64,000 nucleotides of DNA from Pseudonocardia sulfidoxydans NBRC 16205 (GCF_007989085.1 NZ_BJVJ01000026.1:1-64000), one strand, 5' to 3'. Counted from the first letter of the stretch, positions 7,649 through 18,440 are shown. Made by a program: numbers and translations. Notes: generated by a model from the letters alone, not told the origin.

Positions 7649-9076
7649 GTGAGCGTGTTCAGCAACTCCGAAGAGGTACTCAAGTACATCTCGGACGAGA
7701 AGGTCGAGTACGTCGACATCAGGTTCTGCGACCTGCCCGGCGTCATGCAGCACCTCACCGTCCCCGCCCACACCGCAGCCGACCTCCTCGAGGACGGCGC
7801 GGCGTTCGACGGCTCGTCGGTCCGTGGTTTCCAGACCATCAACGAGTCCGACATGGCCCTGTTCGCCGACTCGACCACGGCGCGGCTCGACCCGTTCCGC
7901 AAGCACAAGACGTTGAACATCAACTTCTTCGTGCACGACCCGATCACGGGTGAGCCCTACAGCCGCGACCCGCGCAACGTCGCCCGCAAAGCGCAGGAGT
8001 ACCTGACCGCCTCGGGCATCGCGGACACCGCCTACATGGCGCCCGAGGCCGAGTTCTACGTGTTCGACTCGATCCGCTTCGGCTCGAGCGCCCACGAGAC
8101 CTACCACCACATCGACTCCGCCGAGGGCTGGTGGAACACCGGTCGTGAGGAGGAGGGCGGCAACCTCGGCTACAAGGTCAACTACAAGGGCGGCTACTTC
8201 CCCGTCCCGCCGGTCGACCACTACGCCGACCTGCGCGCCGACATCGTCTCGACGATGACCGCCATGGGCTTCGACGTGGAGCGCGAGCACCACGAGGTCG
8301 GCACCGCCGGGCAGGCGGAGATCAACTACAAGTTCGACACGCTGCTGTCGGCCGCCGACGACATCATGCTGTTCAAGTACATCGTCAAGAACGTCGCGTG
8401 GGCGCAGGGCAAGACCGCGACCTTCATGCCCAAGCCGCTCTTCGGCGACAACGGGTCCGGCATGCACGTGCACCAGTCGCTGTGGAAGGACGGTGCGCCG
8501 CTGTTCCACGACGAGTCCGGCTACGGCGGCCTGTCCGACATGGCGCGCTACTACATCGGCGGCCTGCTGCACCACGCCCCGTCGCTGCTGGCGTTCACCA
8601 ACCCGACGGTGAACTCCTACCACCGCCTGGTCCCCGGCTTCGAGGCCCCGGTGAACCTGGTCTACTCGGCCCGTAACCGCTCGGCCTGCATCCGCATCCC
8701 GCTCTCGGGCAACAACCCGAAGGCCAAGCGCATCGAGTTCCGCTGCCCCGACTCGTCGGGCAACCCGTACCTGGCCTTCTCCGCGATGCTGATGGCCGGC
8801 CTCGACGGCATCAAGAACAAGATCGAGCCGCCGGCGCCGATCGACAAGGACCTCTACGAGCTGCCGCCCGAGGAGGCCAAGGACATCGCGCAGGTCCCGG
8901 CCAGCCTGGACGCGGTCATCGACCGGCTCGAGGCCGACCACGACTACCTGCTCGAGGGTGGCGTGTTCACCTCCGACCTGATCGAGACGTGGATCGCGTT
9001 CAAGCGGGAGAACGAGATCGACCCGCTGCGGCTGCGCCCGCACCCCTACGAGTTCGCGATGTACTACGACGTCTGA
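7649..9076 (+). CDS. glnA: Type I glutamine synthetase
   Basis: 475 residues, GTG start with AAGGAG about 8 nt upstream. Makes glutamine from glutamate, ammonia and ATP as a cytosolic dodecamer. Recognisable parts: FDGSSVRGF (beta-grasp domain, near residue 52), [11 protein letters not shown] (metal ligands), [12 protein letters not shown] (ammonia/ATP site) and the GlnE adenylylation loop [10 protein letters not shown] with Tyr403. The adenylylation tyrosine and length put it with mycobacterial GlnA1 (GSI-beta). Regulation is probably by GlnR at transcription and by adenylylation of Tyr403. Confidence 0.98.
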   Translation: MSVFSNSEEVLKYISDEKVEYVDIRFCDLPGVMQHLTVPAHTAADLLEDGAAFDGSSVRGFQTINESDMALFADSTTARLDPFRKHKTLNINFFVHDPITGEPYSRDPRNVARKAQEYLTASGIADTAYMAPEAEFYVFDSIRFGSSAHETYHHIDSAEGWWNTGREEEGGNLGYKVNYKGGYFPVPPVDHYADLRADIVSTMTAMGFDVEREHHEVGTAGQAEINYKFDTLLSAADDIMLFKYIVKNVAWAQGKTATFMPKPLFGDNGSGMHVHQSLWKDGAPLFHDESGYGGLSDMARYYIGGLLHHAPSLLAFTNPTVNSYHRLVPGFEAPVNLVYSARNRSACIRIPLSGNNPKAKRIEFRCPDSSGNPYLAFSAMLMAGLDGIKNKIEPPAPIDKDLYELPPEEAKDIAQVPASLDAVIDRLEADHDYLLEGGVFTSDLIETWIAFKRENEIDPLRLRPHPYEFAMYYDV

Positions 9077-9086
9077 TCCCCAGCCA

Positions 9087-9123
9087 ACGGCCCGGTGTCC
9101 CTTTCCGTGGGGTGCCGGGCCGT
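9087..9123 (+). terminator. Hairpin terminator after glnA
   Basis: ACGGCCCGG (9087-9095) pairs with CCGGGCCGT (9115-9123), 10 nt after the glnA stop. It could also serve the convergent TMEM175 gene. Confidence 0.6.
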
Positions 9124-9138
9124 CGTCGTGTGTGGCGG

Positions 9139-9798
9139 TCAGCGGGCCGGGCGCAGGCGGCGGAGCAGCGGCGCCAACGGGACGAAGGCGAGCAGCCAGC
9201 ACAGCTGCGCAGCCGTCGTCGAGGCGAAGGCCACCGGGATCGAGACGACGAACGCCATGACGGAGCTGCCCAGCCCGCCGGCGGCGGCTTCGAGCGAGGA
9301 CCGTGGCGTCCCCGGCAGGAGCAGGCCGCGGCGGGTGATCCACCACAGCATCACCAGCTGCAGCGCCGCGGTGATCGCGACCATCCCCGCGTAGTAGACG
9401 GTCGGTTCGACGAGGTCGCCGTACTCGGCCAGCAGCGACGTCGTGAACGGGATGAGCGCGACGGCCGCCAGCAGCGCCGTGTTGACCACGAGCAGCCCGG
9501 CGTCGGCACCGCGGACCTGCCGGAGCATGTCGTGGTGCGACACCCAGAACCGGCCGATGACCGCGAAGCTGAGCAACGCCGACAGCAGTTGCGGCACCTG
9601 ACCGGCCAGCGCGTTCCGCAGGCCCGCCGGGCTGAGGTCGTCGGGGACGGCGATGTCGAGGACGAGGATCGTGAACGCGATCGAGAAGACGCCGTCGCTG
9701 AACGCCAGCAGCCTGCCCACTCCGGCGGGTTCCACGGCACCGTCGCCGGGCTCGTCGTCCTCCGGCTCGGCCGTCGTGGCCGGGTCGTCACCGCTCAT
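9139..9798 (-). CDS. TMEM175-family (DUF1211) potassium channel-like protein
   Basis: 219 residues from ATG at 9798, which has AGGGGAG upstream; an in-frame earlier start at 9828 lacks one. After a 30-residue acidic head comes [20 protein letters not shown], the FSDGVF signature that lines the pore in TMEM175 channels. About six transmembrane helices follow. Bacterial members conduct K+ and are usually tetramers. The gene is divergent from selO with 85 bp between. Physiological role here is not known. Confidence 0.88.
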   Translation of the reverse strand: MSGDDPATTAEPEDDEPGDGAVEPAGVGRLLAFSDGVFSIAFTILVLDIAVPDDLSPAGLRNALAGQVPQLLSALLSFAVIGRFWVSHHDMLRQVRGADAGLLVVNTALLAAVALIPFTTSLLAEYGDLVEPTVYYAGMVAITAALQLVMLWWITRRGLLLPGTPRSSLEAAAGGLGSSVMAFVVSIPVAFASTTAAQLCWLLAFVPLAPLLRRLRPAR

Positions 9799-9871
9799 CG
9801 CACTCCCCTGCTCGACCGGCGTCCGCATCCTGGCCGATCACCGACGTCTGCGGCGAGCCCGACACGGCTCG

Positions 9872-9877
9872 TACGCT
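9872..9877 (+). promoter_or_regulatory. Candidate leaderless -10 of selO
   Basis: TACGCT with 6 nt to the GTG at 9884; it decides this start over the in-frame upstream extension. Confidence 0.4.
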
Positions 9878-9883
9878 CGTGGG

Positions 9884-11347
9884 GTGACCACCGCACGCAC
9901 CCTGTTCGAGCTCGACGCCACCTACGCCCGCGAGGTGCCGGGCATGTCGCTGCCGTGGTCGGCGGCCGAGGCCCCGGCGCCGGAGCTGCTGGTGCTGAAC
10001 GAGGAGCTGGCGGCCGAGCTGGGGGCCGACCCGGCGGCGCTGCGCGAGCCCGACGGTGTGCGGTTCCTCGTCGGCCTGGGGTTGCCGGAGAGCGCGACGC
10101 CCGTCGCGCAGGTCTACGCGGGCCACCAGTTCGGCATGTACCAGCCGCGCCTCGGCGACGGGCGGGCCTTGTTGCTGGGCGACGTCGTCGACGTCCGCGG
10201 CCGCCGACGGGACCTGCACCTCAAGGGGTCGGGCCGCACGCCGTTCGCCCGGGGCGGCGACGGCCTCGCGGTCGTCGGGCCCATGCTGCTGGAGTACCTG
10301 ATGGGCGAGGCGATGCACGCCCTGGGGGTCCCGACGACCCGTGCGCTCTCCGTCGTCGCCACCGGGGTGCGGGTGCAGCGGGAGCGGCTGTTGCCGGGCG
10401 CGGTGCTGTGCCGGGTCGCGGCCAGCCACCTGCGGGTGGGGACGTTCCAGTACGCGGCCGCGACCGGCGACCGCGACGCGCTGCGCGCCCTGGCCGACCA
10501 CGCCGTCGCCCGGCACCATCCCGAGGCCGCCGAGGCGGAGCAGCCCTACCTGGAGCTGTTCCGCCGGGTCTGCGCGGCCCAGGCCGCCCTGGTGGCGCGG
10601 TGGATGCTCGTGGGTTTCGTGCACGGCGTCATGAACACGGACAACACCACGATCTCCGGCGAGACGATCGACTACGGCCCCTGCGCGTTCATGGACCGCG
10701 TCGACCCGGCGACGGTGTTCAGCTCCATCGACGCGGGCGGTCGCTACGCGTACGGCAACCAGCCGTCGGTCGTGGCCTGGAACCTGGCGCGGCTCGGCGA
10801 GGCGCTGGTGCCGCTGCTGGTCGACGATGACGGCGACGGTGATGGCGACCTCGACGCCGCTGGCGCGGCCCTCAACGAGATCCTCGCCGCGTTCCCGGAC
10901 GTCTACGCGCAGCGCTGGGCCGAGGGCATGGCCGCGAAGCTGGGGCTCGCCGCGCCGGACCGCGAGCTGGGCACCGACCTGATGACGCTGCTGCACGCGC
11001 AGCGCATCGACTTCACGTCGTTCTTCCGGGCGCTCGCCGCGGGCACCGCCCGTGACCTGTTCCTCGACCGCGACGCCTTCGACGCCTGGGCGGCCCGTCG
11101 TGAGGGGCTGCTCCCGGCCGACCGGGACGGGGTGGCTGCCGCGATGAACCGGGTCAATCCCGTGTACATTCCGCGCAACCATCACGTCGAGCCCGCGTTG
11201 CGCGCGGCCGAGCGCGGTGATCTCGCGCCGTTCCGGCGGCTGCTCGACGCGGTGTCGTCCCCGTTCGCGGAGCGCGCCGATCTCGCCGACCTGGCCGGGC
11301 CGCCGCCCGAGGACGCGCTCCCGCACGTCACCTACTGCGGGACGTGA
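9884..11347 (+). CDS. selO: Protein adenylyltransferase SelO (YdiU/UPF0061)
   Basis: 487 residues from GTG at 9884 (the open frame extends to 9653, but that part overlaps the TMEM175 gene and lacks family similarity). SelO is a pseudokinase that transfers AMP from ATP to Ser/Thr/Tyr of target proteins, with a role in redox stress. Visible motifs: [16 protein letters not shown] (residues ~77-92), [14 protein letters not shown] (~109-122), [17 protein letters not shown] (~249-265). The protein ends YCGT, placing a Cys three residues from the end where animal SelO has selenocysteine. An acidic Asp/Gly run (DDDGDGDGD) near residue 312 is a small insertion. Confidence 0.95.
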   Translation: MTTARTLFELDATYAREVPGMSLPWSAAEAPAPELLVLNEELAAELGADPAALREPDGVRFLVGLGLPESATPVAQVYAGHQFGMYQPRLGDGRALLLGDVVDVRGRRRDLHLKGSGRTPFARGGDGLAVVGPMLLEYLMGEAMHALGVPTTRALSVVATGVRVQRERLLPGAVLCRVAASHLRVGTFQYAAATGDRDALRALADHAVARHHPEAAEAEQPYLELFRRVCAAQAALVARWMLVGFVHGVMNTDNTTISGETIDYGPCAFMDRVDPATVFSSIDAGGRYAYGNQPSVVAWNLARLGEALVPLLVDDDGDGDGDLDAAGAALNEILAAFPDVYAQRWAEGMAAKLGLAAPDRELGTDLMTLLHAQRIDFTSFFRALAAGTARDLFLDRDAFDAWAARREGLLPADRDGVAAAMNRVNPVYIPRNHHVEPALRAAERGDLAPFRRLLDAVSSPFAERADLADLAGPPPEDALPHVTYCGT

Positions 11348-11724
11348 CCCCGCCGAACCGCTCCCGGACCCGGCGGGCCCGCGCGAGATCCGTGTGCCGG
11401 GCCGTCTGACCTGGATCGATAAGGGGTCGGAAGTGGAATCGATCAAGATTCGTGGCGTTCGTCATTCCGTGATCACGCACACTCGCAGGGCCACCGGCGC
11501 CGCACGTCGGTCCGATGGTGCCGGTCACGATGGCCTCACCAGGGGCGAGGCGACATCGCGGCGACACGAGGAGGGCCGCGAGGTGTCGCAGAGTTGAGAC
11601 GAGGGTGTTCGAACACCGCGGTGGCGGTGTTGAGTTGTGCGACGACGTCGGTTCTACTTCGTTCCTGCGCCCCCGCCGACCCGTGGGCCGGACAATCGAC
11701 CCACGACGCATTTTTGGGGGAGCC
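11348..11724. other. Intergenic stretch upstream of ppdK
   Basis: 377 bp, somewhat richer in A/T around 11405-11480. It holds the palindrome at 11605-11631 and probably the ppdK promoter. An open frame runs into ppdK from 11515 but has no RBS or family similarity. No gene is supported. Confidence 0.5.
11605..11631. promoter_or_regulatory. Overlapping palindromes upstream of ppdK
   Basis: GTGTTCGAACAC (11605-11616) is a perfect 12-bp palindrome. Its right end overlaps a second inverted repeat, AACACCGC-ggtg-GCGGTGTT (11612-11631). The pair lies about 95 nt before the ppdK start and looks like an operator. The binding protein is unknown; the half-site order differs from the LexA box. Confidence 0.45.
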
Positions 11725-14457
11725 ATGACAGCGGCGATGCGCGACCGCGCCCAGCTGGTGTACGACTTCGCCGACGGCGACCGTACCCAGACCGATCTCC
11801 TCGGCGGCAAGGGAGCGAACCTCGCCGAGATGACCCGGCTCGGGCTCCCGGTGCCGCCCGGTTTCACCATCACCACCGAGGCCTGCAAGTTCTACCTCGA
11901 CCGCGGCGAGGAGCCGCAGTCGCTGCGCGTGCAGGTCACCATGGCGCTGCGCCGCCTCGAGGACGGCCTGGGCCGCCGCCTCGGCGACGTCCAGGACCCG
12001 CTGCTCGTCTCGGTGCGCTCGGGCGCCAAGGTCTCGATGCCCGGGATGATGGAGACCGTCCTCAACGTCGGCCTCAACGACTACTCCGTCAAGGGGCTCG
12101 CCGAGGCCGCCAAGGACGAGCGCTTCGCGTGGGACTCCTACCGACGCCTCATCCAGATGTTCGGCCGCACCGTGCTCGACATCCCGTCCGAGCGTTTCGA
12201 GGACCGCCTCGACGAGGTCAAGGCCCGCGAGGGCGTCACCACCGACGTCGAGCTCACCCCGGTCGCGCTGCAGGGCCTCGTCGAGGACTTCAAGGGCATC
12301 GTCGCCGACGCCACCGGCCGCGAGTTCCCGCAGGACCCCCGCGAACAGCTCGACCTCGCGATGCGCGCCGTGTTCGACTCCTGGAACACCGACCGCGCCC
12401 GGATCTACCGCCGCCGCGAGCGCATCCCCCACGACCTGGGCACCGCCGTCAACATCTGCGCGATGGTGTTCGGCAACATGGGCGAGGACTCCGGCACCGG
12501 CGTCTGCTTCACCCGCGACCCCGCCACCGGCAAGCAGGGCGTCTACGGCGACTACCTGGTCAACGCCCAGGGTGAGGACGTCGTCGCCGGCATCCGCAAC
12601 ACCCTGTCGCTGGAGGACTTCGCCCGGCTCGACCCGGCGTCGCACTCCGAGCTGACCCGCATCATGAGGCGCCTCGAGACCCACTACCGCGACCTGTGCG
12701 ACATCGAGTTCACCGTCGAGCGCGGCAAGCTGTGGATGCTGCAGACCCGCGTCGGCAAGCGGACCGCGGGCGCGGCGTTCCGGATCGCGACACACCTCGT
12801 CGACGAACAGGTCATCACCCGCGACGAGGCGCTCACCCGGGTCACCGGCCATCAGCTCGCGCAGCTGATGTTCCCCCAGTTCGACCCGGACGCCCCCCGC
12901 ACCCTGCTCACCAAGGCCATGGCCGCCTCGCCCGGCGCCGCGGTCGGCGAGGTCGTGTTCGACTCCGCCACCGCCGTCGCCCGGGCCGCCGAGGGCCGCC
13001 GCGTCCTGCTGGTGCGTCGCGAGACCAACCCTGACGACCTCGAAGGCATGATCCACGCGACCGGCGTCCTCACCAGCCGGGGCGGCAAGACCTCCCACGC
13101 CGCCGTCGTCGCCCGCGGGATGGGCCGCACCTGCGTGTGCGGGGCCGAGGAGATCGACGTCGACGCCGAGAACAAGGTGCTGCGCGTCAACGGCACCACG
13201 GTCGCCGAGGGCGAGCTGCTGTCCATCGACGGCTCCACCGGCGAGGTGTTCGCGGGCGAGCTGCCCGTCGTCCCGTCGCCCGTCGTCACCTACCTGGAGA
13301 GCGGCCTCGACGCCGCCCTCCAAGGCGTCGACGAGGAGGCCGCCGACCTCGTCCGCTCCGTCGACCGGCTGCTCCGCCACGCCGACCGCACCCGGCGCCT
13401 CGCGGTGCGCGCCAACGCCGACAGCGCCGAGGACGCCACCCGCGCCCGCTCCCTCGGCGCCCAGGGCATCGGCCTGTGCCGGACCGAGCACATGTTCCTC
13501 GGCGACCGGCGTGTCCTGATCGAGCGCCTCGTCCTCGCCGACGACGCCGCCTCCCGCGACGCCGCCCTCGCCGAGCTGCTCCCGCTGCAGCGCGCCGACT
13601 TCGTCGAGCTGCTCGAGGCCATGGACGGGTTGCCGACGACGATCCGGCTGCTCGACCCGCCGCTGCACGAGTTCCTGCCCGACCACACCGAGCTGGCCGT
13701 GAAGGTGGCGGTCGCCAAGGCCACCGGCGAGGGCGCCTCCGAGGAGGACGAGCGCCTGCTCGCCGCCGTGGAGCGGCTGCACGAGTCCAACCCGATGCTC
13801 GGCCGTCGCGGCGTCCGCCTCGGGCTCCTCGTACCGGGCCTCTACGGCATGCAGGTCCGCGCCATCACCGAGGCCGCCGCCGAGCGGGCGCTGGCGGGCG
13901 GGAAGCCGCGCGTCGAGATCATGGTGCCGCTCGTCGGCTCGGTCATGGAGCTGCACCTCATCCGCGACGAGATCGACGGGATCATCGGCGAGATCCAGGA
14001 GGCCGCGGGCGTGCGCCTCGACATCCCGATCGGCACCATGATCGAACTGCCGCGGGCGGCGCTGACGGCGAAGCGGATCGCGGAGTCGGCGGAGTTCTTC
14101 TCCTTCGGCACCAACGACCTCACCCAGACGACGTGGGGCTTCTCCCGCGACGACGTCGAGGCCGCGATCTTCGCCGCCTACCTGGAGAAGGGCGTGTTCA
14201 CGGTGTCGCCGTTCGAGTCGCTCGACCGCGACGGCGTCGGCGCGCTGATCAGGACGGCCGTCGAGAAGGGGCGCGAGACCCGGCCGGGGATCAAGCTCGG
14301 TGTCTGCGGCGAGCACGGCGGCGACCCCGACTCGGTGCACTTCTTCCACTACGCGGGCGTCGACTACGTGTCCTGCTCCCCGTTCCGGGTGCCGGTCGCG
14401 CGCCTGGAGGCCGGCCGCGCCGCCCTGGTCGACGACACCGTCGGCGGCGAGCTGTAA
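11725..14457 (+). CDS. ppdK: Pyruvate, phosphate dikinase
   Basis: 910 residues from ATG at 11725 with GGGGGAG upstream. Interconverts pyruvate + ATP + Pi and PEP + AMP + PPi. The N-terminal ATP-grasp domain starts VYDFADGDRTQTDLLGGKGANLAEM. The swivelling phosphohistidine domain has GGKTSHAAVVARGMGRTC with His458, and the C-terminal TIM barrel ends with the catalytic Cys861 in GVCGEHGGDP and FFSFGTNDLTQT. All three domains are intact and of normal length (~870-910). It stands alone, flanked by repeats downstream. It may supply PEP for gluconeogenesis or replenish the PEP/pyruvate node. Confidence 0.97.
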   Translation: MTAAMRDRAQLVYDFADGDRTQTDLLGGKGANLAEMTRLGLPVPPGFTITTEACKFYLDRGEEPQSLRVQVTMALRRLEDGLGRRLGDVQDPLLVSVRSGAKVSMPGMMETVLNVGLNDYSVKGLAEAAKDERFAWDSYRRLIQMFGRTVLDIPSERFEDRLDEVKAREGVTTDVELTPVALQGLVEDFKGIVADATGREFPQDPREQLDLAMRAVFDSWNTDRARIYRRRERIPHDLGTAVNICAMVFGNMGEDSGTGVCFTRDPATGKQGVYGDYLVNAQGEDVVAGIRNTLSLEDFARLDPASHSELTRIMRRLETHYRDLCDIEFTVERGKLWMLQTRVGKRTAGAAFRIATHLVDEQVITRDEALTRVTGHQLAQLMFPQFDPDAPRTLLTKAMAASPGAAVGEVVFDSATAVARAAEGRRVLLVRRETNPDDLEGMIHATGVLTSRGGKTSHAAVVARGMGRTCVCGAEEIDVDAENKVLRVNGTTVAEGELLSIDGSTGEVFAGELPVVPSPVVTYLESGLDAALQGVDEEAADLVRSVDRLLRHADRTRRLAVRANADSAEDATRARSLGAQGIGLCRTEHMFLGDRRVLIERLVLADDAASRDAALAELLPLQRADFVELLEAMDGLPTTIRLLDPPLHEFLPDHTELAVKVAVAKATGEGASEEDERLLAAVERLHESNPMLGRRGVRLGLLVPGLYGMQVRAITEAAAERALAGGKPRVEIMVPLVGSVMELHLIRDEIDGIIGEIQEAAGVRLDIPIGTMIELPRAALTAKRIAESAEFFSFGTNDLTQTTWGFSRDDVEAAIFAAYLEKGVFTVSPFESLDRDGVGALIRTAVEKGRETRPGIKLGVCGEHGGDPDSVHFFHYAGVDYVSCSPFRVPVARLEAGRAALVDDTVGGEL

Positions 14458-14461
14458 CCAC

Positions 14462-14519
14462 CCGCGCGCAACCTCACTGCTGTCTCCGGCGCCGTCGGGA
14501 GCAGTGAGGTTGCGCGCGG
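14462..14519. repeat. Family-B inverted repeat, copy 2
   Basis: Perfect 20-bp arms: CCGCGCGCAACCTCACTGCT and its complement at 14500-14519, with an 18-nt loop that can pair further (CCGGC/GTCGG). CTGCT subtype. Starts 4 nt past the ppdK stop, so it could end ppdK transcription. Confidence 0.88.
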
Positions 14520-14564
14520 CTCGGGCTCGTGTGGGGCGCCGCCTCACCTCGGCGGCACGACACC

Positions 14565-14618
14565 GCGCGCAACCTCACTGTCGTCAGCGGGCTCCGGAAC
14601 GACCGTGAGGTTGCGCGC
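14565..14618. repeat. Family-B inverted repeat, copy 3
   Basis: 14-bp arms GCGCGCAACCTCAC / GTGAGGTTGCGCGC, then a T/C mismatch, then GTCGT/ACGAC. TGTCGTC subtype. Confidence 0.85.
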
Positions 14619-14627
14619 GATCTGCGG

Positions 14628-14679
14628 GCGCAACCTCGGCGTCGCCGACAGGGCCAGGGCCGACCGTGAGGTTGCGCGC
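14628..14679. repeat. Family-B inverted repeat, copy 4 (degenerate left arm)
   Basis: Left arm GCGCAACCTCGGCGTCG is partly decayed; right arm CGACCGTGAGGTTGCGCGC is intact. Third element of a tight cluster between convergent ppdK and the RND gene. Confidence 0.7.
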
Positions 14680-14693
14680 GGTGTCTTCGGGCG

Positions 14694-17600
14694 TCAGTTC
14701 GGGGCGGCGACGGGGGCTGCGGGGACGTCGACCTCCGTCGTGACGGAACCGGTGGCCGGGACGGTGACCCTCGTCGTCGCGGAGCTGCCTGCCGCCGCGA
14801 CCAGCAAGTGGTACTCCCCCGCCGCGACGTCACGCAGCTCGTAGCGGCCCGCGGCATCGGTGCGCCCGGCCGCGACGACCTCGCCGCGGTCGTCGACCAG
14901 CGTCACCGTGGCGACGACGCCGTGCCCGGCCGGGTCACGGACGACCCCGGTCGCGGCGCCCGGGCCGTCGACGATGAGGTCGTACCAGGCGGGCCCGCCG
15001 TTGACGGTCACCAGCTCGGCGACGGGCTCGCGCTCGCCCGACCTGGCGGCGACGACGTACTCGCCGCCGCCGTCGACGTCGATGCGGTAGGTGCCGTCGG
15101 GGGCGGTCTCGGTGGTCGTGAGGAGCTCGCCGGCGGTGTCGAACAGCGACACCTCGACCCCGCGCAGGGCCCGGCCCGACCGGTCGCCGACGCGGCCGTG
15201 CACGCCGGGGACGACGGGCAGCGGAGCGGTCTCGGGCTCGGTCCAGGGCGACTCGCGCGGCTCCTCCACAGCGGCCGGCTCCCCGGGGAGCACCGGGGCC
15301 GGGGCGCGGCGGCGGCGGCGGAGCCGGTCGCGGAAGCGCTCCACCAGCGAGTACAGCACCGGGACGAGGACGAGCGTCAGCAGCGTGGAGCTGATCAGCC
15401 CGCCGATGACCACGATCGCGAGCGGCTGGGAGATGAACACCCCGCCGCCGGTGAGCCCGAGCGCCATGGGCAGCAGGGCGAACACGGTGGCGACGGCCGT
15501 CATGAGGATGGGCCGGAGTCGTTGCGCCGCTCCGTCGAGGATCGCCTCACGCAGCGGCACCCCGGCGCGGCGGCGCTGGTTGACCAGGTCGATGAGCACG
15601 ATCGCGTTGGTGACGACGATGCCGACGAGCATCAGCATGCCGATCAGCGCCGGCACGCCCAGCGGGGTGTTCGTGGCGCGGAGCAAGCCGAGCGCGCCGG
15701 TGGCGGCGAACGGGATCGAGATGAGCAGGATGAGCGGCTGCAGGAGGCTGCCGAACGTCAGCACCATGACCAGGTAGACGACGGCGATGGCGACGAGCAG
15801 TGCGATCCCGAGCTGTGCGAACGCGTCGGACTGCTGCGTCGACACCCCGCCGATCTCCGCGGTGGCCCCGGCGGGCAGCTGCAGGCCGTCGAGGGTGGTC
15901 TGCAGGTCGCGGGTGACGGCGCCGAGGTCGTCGGCGGCCGGGCGGGCGGTGATCTGGGCGCTGCGGGAGCCGTCGGTGTGGCTGATGCTCGGCGCGGTGC
16001 GGACCTCGGCGACCGTCGCGATGTCGGACAGGCGCAGCGGTCCGGCGATGGGCAGGGCCTGCAGGGCGGCGAGGTCGGCGGGCGCGGTGCCGGAGCGGAC
16101 GACGACGTCCTGCTGGACGCCGTCGACGGTGACGGTGCCGATCGTGGTGCCGCGCTACGAGGCCGCGACGAGCTGACCGACGGCGGCCTCGGTGAGCCCG
16201 GCCACGGCGGCCTTCTGCCGGTCGACGGTGACGCGGATCGACGGCTGGGCGGCGGCGAGGTTGTTGCGGACGTCGGCGGCGCCGGGGATGGCGGCGACGG
16301 CCTGCTCGACCTGCCCGGCGGCGGCCTCGAGGACGGCGGGGTCCTCGGCGCGGACGGTGACCTGCAGCTGGTCGGAGCCGAACCCGCCCTGGCCGCCCTG
16401 CACGGTCAGGTTCCCGACACTGTCAGGGCCGCCGAGGGCGTCGAGGCGGGCGCGGAGGTCGTCGGTGACGGCGGTGGAGTCGGCGTCGTCGGTGAGGGTG
16501 ACGGAGAACCGGGTGGCTCCCCCGCCGCCGCCGGGCCGGCCGAGGCCCTGCGCGCCACCGGGTGTGCCGACGGTGACCTGGTAGGTCGCGACGCCGGGGG
16601 TGTCGCGCAGGACGCCCTCGACCTGGCGGGCCGCGGCGTCGGCGGCCGGGAGCCCGGTGCCGGGAGGCAGCTCCTGGCTGATGGAGACGGTGTTGCCGCC
16701 GGCGTCGCCGAGGAAGTCGGTGCGCAGGCCGGGGACGAGCGCGAACGTACCGGCGAGGATCAGGATCGCGACGAGGATCGCCACGACGGGCCGGCGCAGC
16801 GCGCCGCGCAGGACGGGCAGGTAGCCGCGCTGCAGCCGCGTCGGGTGCGTGAGCGGGCTGTCCTCGTCGGCTTCCGGCGAGGCGCCGGGTGCAGGTGGGC
16901 GAACCTTCAGCACCGCCGACGCCAGCACCGGCACCACGGTGAGCGACACCAGCAGCGACGCCAGCAGCGCGGCGGTGACCGTGACCGCGAACGGCCGGAA
17001 CAGCTCCCCGACCTGGCCGCCGACGAGCCCGATCGGTGCGAACACCGCGACCGTCGTGATCGTCGACGCCGTGATCGCGCCCGCGACCTCCTTCACCGCG
17101 GTGACGATCGCGGGCCGGCGCGGCCCACCTCTGGCCACGTGGCGGGTGATGTTCTCGATGACGACGATCGAGTCGTCGACGACGCGGCCGATCGCGATGG
17201 TCAGCGCGCCGAGGGTGAGGATGTTGAGCGTCTCGCCGGTGAGGTCGAGGACGATCATCGCGACGAGCACCGACAGCGGGATCGACACCGCCGTGACCAG
17301 CGTGGCGCGCACCGACAGCAGGAACCCGAGGATCACCAGGATCGCGAACAGCAGACCGAGCAGTCCCTCGGTGGTGAGGTCCTCGATGGAGCTGGAGATG
17401 AACGGCGCCTGGTCGAACACCGTTGTGACCTGGGCGTTCTGGGCGGGGCCGCCGAGCGCGTCGATGATCGACGGGACGGCGTCGCGGACCGCGGCCGAGA
17501 CGTCGACGGTGTTGGCGTCGGGCGCCTTGGTGACCGACAGGCCGATGCTGTCCTCGCCGTTGGTGCGGGTGTAGCCGGTGGCGGGCGCGGGGGCCTGGTC

Positions 17601-18440
17601 GACGGTGGCGATGTCGCCGAGCCGCACGGGGGCGCCCGCGGCCGGGGCGCTGGGGGCGGCGGGCGCCCCCGGCCGGGCCGCGGTCGCGCCGGCCGACGCG
17701 GAGGCGCCCGGCGTCACGTAGAGGTTGCGCAGGTCGTCGACCGATGTGATCGGGCCGCCGACCTCGACCGTCGTGGGGTTGCTGTCGGGGCTCAGCTGAC
17801 CGGCGGGGATGCGGACGCCGTTGGACTGCAGCAGCGACGTCAGGCTCGCGAGCGACACCCCTCGTGCGGCCGCGGCCGCCGCGTCGACGGAGATGGTGAC
17901 CTGCGGGTCGGCGACGCCCGACAGCGTCACCCCCGACACGCCGTCGATGCCCGCGAGCTGCGGCTGCACCTGGTCGCGCAGGACGGCGGCCACCCGGTCG
18001 GCACCCAGGTTCGACGACACGGCCAGCACCAGGACCGGGATGTCGTCGGTGCTGCCCGTGACGACGTTCGACGTCACCCCCGACGGCAGAGCCACCCCCT
18101 GCACGGCGCGCTGCAACGACGCGGTGACCGTCGACAGGTCCGTGCCGTAGGCCAGGTCGAGCGTGACGACCGACGACCCGCCCGTCGAGGTCGACCGGGT
18201 GTCCTCCACGCCGTCGACACCGTCGACGGCCGCCTCGATCGGGCTGGTGACCTGCTGCTCGACGACGTCCGGCGACGCACCCGGGTACGGCGTCAGGATC
18301 GTCGCGACGGGCGCATCGAGCGACGGGAACAGCTCCTGGCGCAGCGACGTCGTCGCGAACAGACCGAAACCGATGACCAGGACCGTGACCAGACCGACGA
18401 CCGCACGGTTGGCCAGGCTCAGACGCGCGAGCCACGACAT
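14694..18440 (-). pseudogene. RND efflux permease (AcrB/HAE1-like) with C-terminal regulatory-like domains, interrupted by TAG
   Basis: One frame of 1249 codons with ATG at 18440. Codons 1-761 give the first half: TM1 (VVGLVTVLVIGFGLFATTSL), the porter domain, and TM2-TM6 with GALTIAIGRVVDDSIVVIEN. Codon 762 is TAG. Past it the same frame continues without any shift through the rest of the porter domain and TM8-TM12 (IGMLMLVGIVVTNAIVLIDL), a motif pair typical of RND pumps. From about codon 1079 come two carboxypeptidase-regulatory/Cna-B-like beta domains, an unusual tail for an RND pump. The downstream half has an in-frame ATG only at 15845, far into the protein. It is either a recent nonsense mutation, a sequencing error, or read through. 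No adaptor (MFP) gene is near. Confidence 0.85.
16155..16157 (-). other. In-frame TAG codon inside the RND permease gene
   Basis: The minus-strand reading is ...GCC-TCG-TAG-CGC-GGC..., giving QLVAAS-stop-RGTTIGTVTVDG. The frame on both sides is strongly RND-like and unbroken. A single base change from TTG, TCG, TGG, CAG, GAG or AAG explains it. Confidence 0.9.

Noticed and set aside
11605..11616. GTGTTCGAACAC as a LexA box
   Set aside because: The SOS box needs CGAAC-n4-GTTCG; here the half-sites are in the opposite order (GTTC then GAAC).
11515..11724. Longer ppdK start
   Set aside because: The extension lacks similarity and crosses the palindromes. The ATG at 11725 has a strong GGGGGAG.
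16155..16157. Programmed recoding (pyrrolysine or selenocysteine) at the RND stop
   Set aside because: The codon is TAG, so selenocysteine does not fit, and no pyl genes or downstream element are visible. Mutation or sequencing error is simpler.
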